Under the pieces are notes generated by a model. The model worked only from the letters and a program-made list of their open reading frames with translations. It searched no databases and was not told the origin of the DNA. From the NCBI GenBank assembly GCA_029938985.1, contig JAOZTW010000207.1, positions 1-8,264 of the forward strand: a stretch of DNA of 8,264 nt, in the 5' to 3' direction. The first letter of the stretch is position 1. Every line of letters starts with the position of its first letter. Shown here one piece after another: positions 1 to 6,044 of the stretch. Origin of the DNA: Bacteroidales bacterium (lineage in GTDB: Bacteria > Bacteroidota > Bacteroidia > Bacteroidales > JAOZQN01). Position numbers and translations under genes: made by a program.

Positions 1-60
1 TTTTACAAATCATTGATAATCATCACAAAATGAACACAAAAACTTTAGTTAATAAGAGCC
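1..60. other. Window edge, no assignable gene
   Basis: This short stretch precedes the duplicated addB fragment. One plus frame is open from position 3 to a TGA near 115, running into the repeat. It could be the tail of an upstream gene, but about 20 non-repeat codons are too few to judge and I recognise no family. Confidence 0.3.
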
Positions 61-334
61 AAATATTATTTCCTACAAATGCCACTAAAATCACAATATT
101 CGCAAGTTTTTGAGTTTTCTGTTTGCACAAATGGTGTTTTAATATCAAATAGTTCTTCCAGTTTTTCTGTCAATAAAATTTCAAACTCCCCTAATGCGCG
201 ACATAGTGAAACCCTCTAAAATTTCTTGATTAAAAATAATATCAGAAGAAAAATCATCTTTAACCATGTTTCTAATATCGTAAATTCTTGGTTTAAAATC
301 GGTATTACCAAATTTTTGTTTCATTATTAAGCAA
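61..334 (-). pseudogene. Duplicated 3' fragment of the AddB-type gene, frameshifted
   Basis: This segment repeats positions 1051-1326 in the same orientation. I count 9 substitutions and one 2-bp deletion, about 96% identity over 276 columns. Read on the minus strand it corresponds to about residue 878 to the end of the intact protein, beginning just after the QxxxY nuclease motif, and still carries the last three Fe-S cysteines (CEYC...GICRK) and the stop. The 2-bp deletion near 197 (CTAATGCGCG against CTAATGCTTGCG) shifts the frame, and a TGA follows at 183-181. Several substitutions are non-synonymous, for example Gly to Arg in FKPRIYD. No nuclease catalytic residue is included and no proper start precedes it, so it is a dead fragment. 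Similarity stops sharply on both sides (GAGCC before, CATGAT after). Confidence 0.93.
61..334. repeat. Left copy of 276-bp direct repeat
   Basis: This is the left member of a direct-repeat pair with 1051-1326. The pair encloses about 716 bp (335-1050) that holds a single gene. The arrangement resembles insertion at the 3' end of a gene with that end regenerated, or a duplication by unequal recombination. Confidence 0.93.
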
Positions 335-461
335 CATGATAAATATCATTTTTTATATTTTTGTTTTTTTATTACTTTTGCCATTAAAATTCATGAAACA
401 GAATATATGCTGGTTTTTAAAAACGAAACTATTCAAATTTAATCCACTAAACTAATATAAA
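335..461. promoter_or_regulatory. Upstream region of the barrel-protein gene
   Basis: This AT-rich stretch is not found elsewhere in the window. It opens at the repeat edge with a small palindrome, ATGATA-AA-TATCAT (336-349). TATTTTTG at 356-363 matches the Bacteroidota -7 consensus TAnnTTTG, but no clear TTTG element lies the usual ~20 bp upstream, and such matches are common by chance at this base composition. The translation start is preceded by A-rich sequence (TAATATAAA), as is typical for the phylum. Confidence 0.25.
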
Positions 462-1052
462 ATGAAATTATTATTAACCTTAATTTTATTATTTTTTGTT
501 ATTACATTAAAAGCACAATTGTTTTTTGGTTTAAATTTTAATTTTTTTCAAAAAAATGAATTAAGATATTCCAAATCCGATATTTCATATATATCTTATG
601 AAAACACAATTGGTTATAAAATAATGAAAAAACCATATAATATTAAAATGTCATTTTATTTGTGGGATTATAATAAAGTAGTAGATGTACCCAAACAAAC
701 AACACTATTTAGAAACTTTACAATTCCTTTTTCATTTTCGAGAAGAATATATTTGAATGATGCTATAAAATCAATATATTTCAATGCCGGATTGAAATAC
801 TCTGTTTCTTATGGCAAATCTGACGATTTGAATGTTAACGGTACATATTCATATTATTTTACACATGGTCCTGGCTACGATTTATCAGTATCAGGAGAGT
901 TTGGTATTTACCTTATAAGCATAGGTATTCAAGAAAATTTTGAAATACTTGGTTTGTCTGATGTCATAGAAAAACGTGCAATATATTTCTCATTGCATTT
1001 ACTTCTATCAAAAAAAGAATTGAAAAGAAGATATATTGATAGTGGATTATAA
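462..1052 (+). CDS. Secreted beta-rich protein, probable outer-membrane barrel
   Basis: The product is 196 aa with an N-terminal signal peptide: Met-Lys, a hydrophobic run, then LKAQ at residues 16-19, a common Bacteroidota signal peptidase I site. There is no lipobox cysteine, so it is not a lipoprotein. The rest alternates polar and hydrophobic residues in short strands rich in Tyr and Phe, for example SIYFNAGLKYSVSYG, the GYDLSVSGEFGIYLISIGIQ region and AIYFSLHLLLS. This pattern fits a small outer-membrane beta-barrel. The C-terminus (RRYIDSGL) lacks the usual final aromatic residue, so a soluble periplasmic beta protein is possible. I do not recognise a named family. The gene lies alone between two copies of the addB 3' end, convergent with addB; its TAA (1050-1052) overlaps the first bases of the right copy, leaving 3 bp between the two stop codons. 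Confidence 0.72.
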   Translation: MKLLLTLILLFFVITLKAQLFFGLNFNFFQKNELRYSKSDISYISYENTIGYKIMKKPYNIKMSFYLWDYNKVVDVPKQTTLFRNFTIPFSFSRRIYLNDAIKSIYFNAGLKYSVSYGKSDDLNVNGTYSYYFTHGPGYDLSVSGEFGIYLISIGIQENFEILGLSDVIEKRAIYFSLHLLLSKKELKRRYIDSGL

Positions 1053-1326
1053 ATATTACTTCCTACAAATACCACTAAAATCACAATATTCGCAAGTTTT
1101 TGAGTTTTCTGTTTGCACAAATGGAGTTTTAATATCAAATAGTTCTTCCAGTTTTTCTGTCAATAAAATTTCAAACTCATCTAATGCTTGCGACATAGTG
1201 AAACCCTCTAAAACTTCCTTATTAAAAATAATATCAGAAGAAAAATCATCTTTAACCATGTTTCTAATATCGTAAATTCCTGGTTTAAAATCGGTATTAC
1301 CAAATTTTTGTTTCATTATTAAGCAA
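1051..1326. repeat. Right copy of 276-bp direct repeat (within addB)
   Basis: This is the parental copy, continuous with the complete AddB-type gene. Its left edge (AAATATT) is where homology with 61-334 begins and coincides with the stop codon of the plus-strand barrel gene. Its right edge falls directly after the QxxxY motif codons. Confidence 0.93.
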
Positions 1327-3956
1327 TAATACAAAACTTGAAAAATAGCTCTATTTCTGCCGTAAGTAGAAACAGTAAATAAATCTTCTACTGATTTAAA
1401 ATCTTTTTTTGTAGCTCCTGTTTTATAATCTATTACGCGCCTTATTCCATCTTTTTCATCAACTCTGTCAAAAATTCCTCTAATTCCAATTTTTTCAGTT
1501 TTATTATCCGCTATATTAATCTTTATTTCAGCGGTATAACCATATTTTTCTTCCAAATCCACAATCTTAAATGGAGCATAATCTTTGTCAATTTCTAATA
1601 TATTTTGCATATTTTTACTAATCGCCTCACGTATAATAATATTTGTTCCTTCAAATTGAAATTCCTGCTCTTTTTGTAGATTAAATTCCTCTTTAAAAGC
1701 TTGTTCAACATATTGAGATACAAGTTTTTTCATTTTAAAAATATCTTTTTTATCAATAAAAGAAGATTTTTTTTGTTTCAAAAAATCTAAATATAATTTT
1801 TCGATTGAATTGTGCAAAATATTACCAAAAGTTAGCGGACTAATTTCTTCTTCCACAACATCCGAAGATTTTATTTGTGCAATATACTTAAAATAAAACT
1901 TTAAACTACAATCAATAAAAGTGTTTATTCCAGAAGCCGAAAATTGTTTTTGACTACCTTTATTGGAAGAAAAATAATTTTTTAAAACATCAAGAATTTG
2001 TTTATTTTTTTGGATTTCAATTTTTTGATTTTTAACGGGAATTAATTTTTGATTAAATTGTTTATGGCTGATATTCAGATTAGTTTCATAAATTAATTGT
2101 TGAACAAAACGACTAAGTTCTCCGTTTGCATTAGAACTCCCCGAGGCGTTGTTATACAGGAGTGTAATGTTTTTGGCACGTTGAATAATACTATAAAAAT
2201 AATATGCAAAAATAGAATCTTTAAATTTTGCTACTGGCATATCAAAAGCCATTCGCATGGTTTGTGAAATAAAACTCGAAGAATTTGATTTCTCTGGAAT
2301 TATACCTTCGTTCATGCTCAATATTATAACATTCTCAAAATCAAGATTTCTCGTTTCCATCAAAGTGGTAACCTGCAAGCCATCAATTGTTTTTCCTGTA
2401 AATGGTATTCTAATAGAATTAATTACTTGATTTAACAGTCTAATAATTAGGTTGGTATTAAAATCAATTGAAGTTGTTCTTTCTATAATTTCCTTTAAAC
2501 GCTTTATTTTTAAGTAAACTTGATAAATATATTCATTATCAAGATTTTGTTCTTCGTTGTTTACTTTTGTATCAAATATTGAAAATAAGATATTTAATAA
2601 TTTTGTAAGAAATTCAGTATTAGCATCTTTGCTTAATGGAGTGAAAAGTAAATCCAACAAATTGTCTTTATACGACAATAAATATTTTGGCATAACATAC
2701 ACCATATTAGAACTTTCGATATGCTTACTTATAAGAACAGATAATTCTTTCATTTTTTCGCTAATGCTTGGGTGATTTATAATTCCAAGAACATCTTTAT
2801 AATAATATTTTTTTCTAATTTGAAACGATTGTTGAAGTTGTAACCAATTTTTTAACAAAGCATACAAACTTGTATCTTTTAACGGAAAACCAAGAGTAAC
2901 ATTAACTGTTTCTATTTCAGACGGTATAGAATGCAATACAGGAAAAAGCATTTCTTCGTCGGGAATAATAATAACAGTTTTTTCTAAATCGGAATTGCTT
3001 AAAAGACTTATATTTTGCTGTTTCAAAATCGACGGTATCGCTTTTGCTTGCCCCACCTCCAAAGGCACACCAATTATATTAATTTTTTTATTTTCATCAA
3101 GCAAATTTGAATGAATAGTTTTAAAATTATCAGGAAAATTAATTAAATTATCTCTCAAAAAAAGACCAGCTTCTTGCTTGTTATCTGCGATATAGTAATT
3201 ATCATAGTCCCAATAAAATTTTGCTTTTCCTGTTTTTTGCAAAAAAGTAAATAGTGTTTTTTCTGCCTTGTTTAAAGCATTAAAACCTATGAAAACAAAT
3301 TTATCGTATTTGTCATACAAATCAAAATTCACATTGTTGGCTTTTATTTTGTTTGCAAGTTGTCTGTTTCTCAGACCATTGTAAGCCATGTTCTTATCTA
3401 ATAGTTTAGATGAAAAATCTTTATAAATATTTGGTAAAGTATTCCAAAGTTCCACAAAACGTTTTTTTTCTTCACTTGTTTTTTCAATCGAAAAATTTTG
3501 CCAAAATTCTTTTAACACCGCTTTTTGTTCTTCCGAAAAGTATGTGAAGTCAAAATTTATATTTTCAAAATTCTTAATATTTTGATATAAATCTTTAACA
3601 TTTACTAAATAATTGTCAATTTCATTAAAATCACGAAGAATAATTTCTCCCGTTGCAAAAAATTTATCAAAAGTAAAATCTTTGAAAAAATCAGTATTTT
3701 TTCTTGAAAAATGATTTTTAAAAATTTCATATAATTCAAAAAGTAAACTTAATTTATCGGGATTTTTAAGATGAGTTATTTTTTTAATAATATTTTCAAT
3801 TGTGTAAATATCAGGAGCCCAGCTTGACTTACCTATTATTTGAGCAAAATATTTTTTAAAATATACTCCAGTTCTTTTATTGGGAAACACCAAACAAAAA
3901 CGTTGTAAATTGGTCTGATTTTTTATAATATCGTGAGCTACTTCTTGTAAAAACAT
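1056..3956 (-). CDS. addB: AddB-type helicase-nuclease subunit (PD-(D/E)XK, Fe-S)
   Basis: This 966-aa protein is predicted to be the AddB half of AddAB, which processes double-strand breaks for RecA and degrades foreign DNA. The N-terminus has a degenerate helicase motif I (LVFPNKRTGVYF, residues 22-33) in place of a Walker A, as is usual for Bacteroidota AddB. Around residues 540-575 lies a UvrD-like segment (VIILSMNEGIIPE). The C-terminal nuclease domain (about 670-966) shows GNILH (H715), GIFDRVD (827-833, D830), DYKTG (843-847, D843 and K845) and Q873-x3-Y877. Four cysteines at C683, C955, C958 and C964 match the AddB Fe-S cluster, with the same C-x2-C-x5-C spacing as known AddB. All catalytic residues are present, so the gene looks intact. 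The ATG at 3956 directly precedes the conserved N-terminus. No addA partner is visible; it may lie outside the window. The final 89 codons are duplicated at 61-334. Confidence 0.93.
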   Translation of the reverse strand: MFLQEVAHDIIKNQTNLQRFCLVFPNKRTGVYFKKYFAQIIGKSSWAPDIYTIENIIKKITHLKNPDKLSLLFELYEIFKNHFSRKNTDFFKDFTFDKFFATGEIILRDFNEIDNYLVNVKDLYQNIKNFENINFDFTYFSEEQKAVLKEFWQNFSIEKTSEEKKRFVELWNTLPNIYKDFSSKLLDKNMAYNGLRNRQLANKIKANNVNFDLYDKYDKFVFIGFNALNKAEKTLFTFLQKTGKAKFYWDYDNYYIADNKQEAGLFLRDNLINFPDNFKTIHSNLLDENKKINIIGVPLEVGQAKAIPSILKQQNISLLSNSDLEKTVIIIPDEEMLFPVLHSIPSEIETVNVTLGFPLKDTSLYALLKNWLQLQQSFQIRKKYYYKDVLGIINHPSISEKMKELSVLISKHIESSNMVYVMPKYLLSYKDNLLDLLFTPLSKDANTEFLTKLLNILFSIFDTKVNNEEQNLDNEYIYQVYLKIKRLKEIIERTTSIDFNTNLIIRLLNQVINSIRIPFTGKTIDGLQVTTLMETRNLDFENVIILSMNEGIIPEKSNSSSFISQTMRMAFDMPVAKFKDSIFAYYFYSIIQRAKNITLLYNNASGSSNANGELSRFVQQLIYETNLNISHKQFNQKLIPVKNQKIEIQKNKQILDVLKNYFSSNKGSQKQFSASGINTFIDCSLKFYFKYIAQIKSSDVVEEEISPLTFGNILHNSIEKLYLDFLKQKKSSFIDKKDIFKMKKLVSQYVEQAFKEEFNLQKEQEFQFEGTNIIIREAISKNMQNILEIDKDYAPFKIVDLEEKYGYTAEIKINIADNKTEKIGIRGIFDRVDEKDGIRRVIDYKTGATKKDFKSVEDLFTVSTYGRNRAIFQVLYYCLIMKQKFGNTDFKPGIYDIRNMVKDDFSSDIIFNKEVLEGFTMSQALDEFEILLTEKLEELFDIKTPFVQTENSKTCEYCDFSGICRK

Positions 3957-4139
3957 ATATTGATTTTTAGTATATTATTTATTTTAAAATGCCTAAATTT
4001 TTTATTTTTTTGAAAAAATAAAAAATTGCATAGTTATTGTACATAAATTGGAATAATTGAACGCAATAAGTAATTTTTTATTTAGTTTACCAAAAAAAAG
4101 AAATAAAACTTATGTAACAGAAGAAAAATAACAACAAAT
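3957..4139. other. Divergent intergenic region, no gene
   Basis: This stretch lies upstream of the minus-strand addB and, further right, the plus-strand siaC-like gene, so promoters for both are expected between 3957 and 4488. I see no convincing TTTG/TAnnTTTG pair. Its only clear structure is the A/T palindrome at 3996-4027. Confidence 0.5.
3996..4027. repeat. Perfect 15-bp A/T-only inverted repeat
   Basis: The arms AATTTTTTATTTTTT (3996-4010) and AAAAAATAAAAAATT (4013-4027) are exact reverse complements, separated by TG. It lies 40 bp upstream of the addB start. It has no GC pairs, so it is a weak terminator at best. It could be a cruciform or protein site, or arise by slippage in AT-rich DNA. 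Confidence 0.6.
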
Positions 4140-4321
4140 TTAACCCATTTTATTCATAAATTTTTGTTCTGAAAAGTATAAATAGCAAAAAAGTGAAGGT
4201 AAGCATAGAGATTTTTCTAAGATTAAATGTGAGCATTTTTGAAATGAAAAATAGATTGTATTACCTTAGTATATAGTTCGTTCTGTTTAGAAATAACATA
4301 ATTCAAAAATAATGTGGGTAA
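4140..4321 (+). mobile_element. MITE-like element, copy A (older, diverged)
   Basis: This segment aligns along its whole ~182-bp length to the reverse complement of 5691-5871, by eye about 75% identical. The best core is about 4203-4255 (AGAGATTTTTCT, GATTAAATG, GAGCATTTTTGAAA). The left end starts TTAACCCATTTTATTCAT and the right end finishes AATAATGTGGGTAA, so the terminal inverted repeats are recognisable but worn. The right flank has lost the full TTAA. It contains no ORF of note, so it would need a transposase supplied in trans. It sits upstream of the siaC-like gene and may affect its expression. Confidence 0.8.
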
Positions 4322-4488
4322 GAAATTATTTATTTCATATTTGATAAACTAAATAATGCTTATGTTCAAATTAATAGCAAAATGTAAATTGTAGTTTATA
4401 TTTTTTAAATTCATAAATTAGGAATTTATAATTATAATTAATACTATTGCACTCTCAAATCACACATTTTTTAACATTTCAAAAAAAT
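4322..4488. promoter_or_regulatory. Probable promoter region of the siaC-like gene
   Basis: This AT-rich leader lies between element copy A and the ATG at 4489. TTTG at 4340-4343 is followed 17 bp later by TATGTTCA, a weak match to a Bacteroidota promoter with short spacing. I cannot define the start point. An imperfect hairpin is possible around 4411-4437. There is no Shine-Dalgarno; the start is preceded by CAAAAAAAT. Confidence 0.25.
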
Positions 4489-5292
4489 ATGGAAAATTTT
4501 GTAAAAAAAGCGACAAGCCATTCTCCGCATGTGCTAATTGATAAAAATAAGAACTTTATAGAAATATCAGGGAAATCAATTTTGGAAGATAGTAAAAAAT
4601 TTTGGATAGATATAATAAAAAGAGTAGATAAATTTTTAAATCAAAGAATAAATGAAGAAGTAACAATCTCTTTAAGAATTAGTTATTTGAATACTTCTGC
4701 AACCAAGGCGTTGTTAAAAATGCTTCAAAGAACCAAAAAAGCAATAAAGAAGGGTTGTAAGGTAGAAATAATATGGTATTATCCCGAAGGCGAGGACTAT
4801 ATGCTTGAAACAGGTATTGATTATAGTCAAATCTCAAATATTCCTTTTGAATATAAAAGTGAATCAGGAAATATGGGCGATGAGGATAGTGATTCTGATG
4901 AAATTAAAAAATTATATCTTACAAGAACAGATGATACGCCCGAAATTATTTTAGACCCCAAAAAAGGGAAGTTTTTGTTCTCGGGTAATTTTTGGCCTAT
5001 TAATTCGGCTGCATACTTTTCGCAAGTTCTAAAATGGTTTGATAGCTATTTTAAGCAAAATCAATCTACTGAAATTACTATTGAGTTCAAATTTGACTAT
5101 CTAAATACGAGTTCCGAAAAACAAGTTGCAAGACTTTTTTCGTTAATAGAATCATCAAATCAATCTAAAAATGTAACTGTAAAATGGTTTTACGAAGAAG
5201 ACGATTTAACAATGTTTGAAGACGGTATGCGATTTGAAACCGTTTTTTCAATGAAATTTGAATTTCTTGAAAATATTAACGAATTTTTTTAA
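4489..5292 (+). CDS. Tandem SiaC (DUF1987) domain protein
   Basis: This 267-aa protein consists of two SiaC-like domains, about residues 7-123 and 143-263, joined by an acidic linker (GDEDSDSDE). SiaC proteins are phospho-switched regulators: in Pseudomonas the SiaA phosphatase and SiaB kinase control a threonine in SiaC, which in turn controls the diguanylate cyclase SiaD. Both domains keep the YLNTS motif with the candidate phospho-threonine (T69 and T207) and the following Trp-Tyr/Phe-Tyr acidic motif (WYYPEGEDYMLETG, WFYEEDDLTMFEDG). Domain 2 keeps the typical opening (TPEIILDPKKGKFLFSG); domain 1 is more diverged. Known SiaC proteins are single domains of about 125 aa, so the fused pair is unusual. 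A TTG at 4447 would add 14 residues, but the ATG at 4489 is preferred because the extension has no domain match. No siaA, siaB or siaD lies beside it. It is monocistronic, ending at the terminator at 5401. Confidence 0.85.
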   Translation: MENFVKKATSHSPHVLIDKNKNFIEISGKSILEDSKKFWIDIIKRVDKFLNQRINEEVTISLRISYLNTSATKALLKMLQRTKKAIKKGCKVEIIWYYPEGEDYMLETGIDYSQISNIPFEYKSESGNMGDEDSDSDEIKKLYLTRTDDTPEIILDPKKGKFLFSGNFWPINSAAYFSQVLKWFDSYFKQNQSTEITIEFKFDYLNTSSEKQVARLFSLIESSNQSKNVTVKWFYEEDDLTMFEDGMRFETVFSMKFEFLENINEFF

Positions 5293-5362
5293 AATCAATA
5301 ATTTTTTTCAATAAAATAAAAAAATTAATTATTAAAAATAATATATAGATTTTTTGATAACA

Positions 5363-5384
5363 AATTAATAACTAATTAATAACT
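5363..5384. repeat. Two exact tandem copies of an 11-bp unit
   Basis: The unit AATTAATAACT occurs at 5363-5373 and again at 5374-5384, between the siaC-like stop and its terminator. It is helically phased (about one turn), so it could bind protein, but a two-copy A/T-rich repeat can also arise by slippage. Confidence 0.75.
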
Positions 5385-5400
5385 AAATGTTATTTTAGTA

Positions 5401-5436
5401 AAAGTTCAAATACAATTTCGTATTTGAACTTTTTTT
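5401..5436 (+). terminator. Rho-independent terminator after the siaC-like gene
   Basis: A perfect 13-bp stem (AAAGTTCAAATAC, 5401-5413, with GTATTTGAACTTT, 5420-5432) encloses a 6-nt loop and runs into a T tract (to 5436). It lies about 110 bp past the siaC-like stop and separates that gene from the broken ATPase gene. The A-run at the left base makes it partly bidirectional. Confidence 0.88.
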
Positions 5437-5525
5437 ATCAAAAAATATTTTATATTTTCAAAATAAATTATAATTTTAAGGATTCTTTGAAAATGTTTTT
5501 CTGAATATATAATTATTATATAAAA

Positions 5526-5690
5526 ATGCAAGATAACCAAAATAAAAATAATGCAATTTATTTTAAATCTTTAACTATTAAAAATATTAAATGTTTTAAA
5601 GATAAACATGTTTTTAATTTTTCAAAAAATGAAAATGAATTTGCCATTTTAAAGAAGATAAAACTAAAACTGTATGGAATAATAAATATG
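5526..5690 (+). pseudogene. N-terminal remnant of an SMC/RecF/OLD-like AAA ATPase
   Basis: About 40 codons from the ATG read as the opening of a RecF/SMC/OLD-class ATPase: YFKSLTIKNIKCFKDKHVFNF at residues 12-32 matches the 'l.ikNfrcf.d...f.f' first beta strands of that fold. The next expected part, the Walker A loop (GxNGxGKT), is absent; the sequence passes into an unrelated low-complexity Lys-Ile-Leu stretch (ILKKIKLKLYG) and then into element copy B at 5691. The open frame formally continues to 5735 inside the element, giving 69 aa. Such ATPases usually exceed 350 aa, so this is a truncated, inactive remnant. It may once have led the cassette that now starts at 6045. Family assignment rests only on the N-terminal motif. 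Confidence 0.65.
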
Positions 5691-5871
5691 TTAACCCACA
5701 TTATTCATAAATTAGCTATTACAAATCAGAACTAACTACGAACTAAGACAATGCTCAATATTTTTATTTTTCAAAAATGCTCGCATTTAATCAAAGAAAA
5801 ATCTCTGTGCTTGCCTTATTTCTTGTTATTTAGGCTTTTCATAACGAAAATTCATGAATAATGTGGGTTAA
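5691..5871 (-). mobile_element. MITE-like element, copy B, with TTAA ends
   Basis: This 181-bp element is bounded by terminal inverted repeats of 23 bp with one mismatch: TTAACCCACATTATTCAT at 5691-5708 plus five further bases on the left, mirrored at 5849-5871. TTAA at both edges can be read as a 4-bp target duplication, with the element proper starting CCCAC. It has no coding capacity. It is homologous to copy A in reverse orientation. TTAA targets with CCC-type ends are typical of piggyBac transposons and, as I recall it, of some bacterial IS1380-type elements, so the mobilising transposase may be of that kind; this is inference. The insertion splits a broken gene. Confidence 0.85.
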
Positions 5872-6014
5872 AGAACAATTACTTAAAATGTCTCAAAATA
5901 AATGTTGTAAGTGGTAATTGACCCAAATTTTGCGAGAAAATTAAAAAAGTATATCCAACTAAAATTCAAGAAGATGTATTTTTAGTTACGATTGCATTAA
6001 ATATCATAAAATAA
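5872..6014 (+). pseudogene. C-terminal gene remnant after the element
   Basis: The frame starting at 5874 reads NNYLKCLKINVVSGN, a TGA at 5919-5921, then PKFCEKIKKVYPTKIQED and VFLVTIALNIIK, ending at a TAA (6012-6014). The second part has protein-like composition and ends naturally 30 bp before the next gene. A neighbouring frame reads DPNFARKL across the TGA, so a frameshift of DPNFA into EKIKKVYPT is another possible history. This frame is the same as that of the ATPase remnant once 177 bp of element are removed. I do not recognise the family; it may be the end of the ATPase gene or of another lost gene. Confidence 0.5.
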
Positions 6015-6044
6015 AATAAATATATGAATTCAAAATTTTAAAAT

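Noticed and set aside
929..1138. Minus-strand open frame across the repeat edge
   Set aside because: It is a shadow spanning two convergent real genes, with no family resemblance.
1036..1275. Plus-strand open frame opposite the addB end
   Set aside because: It lies antisense to the conserved Fe-S tail of addB and overlaps the barrel gene's end; composition is Ser-rich reverse-strand shadow.
61..1326. CRISPR-like or tandem repeat array
   Set aside because: Only two long copies exist, one of them the real addB end, and the spacer is a complete gene.
2557..2775. Plus-strand open frame within addB
   Set aside because: Antisense to an intact, motif-rich gene; no start signal or homology.
4140..4321. 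Small RNA or riboswitch upstream of the siaC-like gene
   Set aside because: The same sequence recurs inverted at 5691-5871 with terminal inverted repeats in an unrelated setting, which fits a mobile element better.
4340..4368. Bacteroidota promoter (TTTG / TATGTTCA)
   Set aside because: Spacing of 17 bp is short and the -7 match is partial; not strong enough to call in DNA this AT-rich.
4447..4488. TTG-initiated N-terminal extension of the siaC-like gene
   Set aside because: The extra 14 residues add nothing to the domain, and an ATG with A-rich leader follows at 4489.
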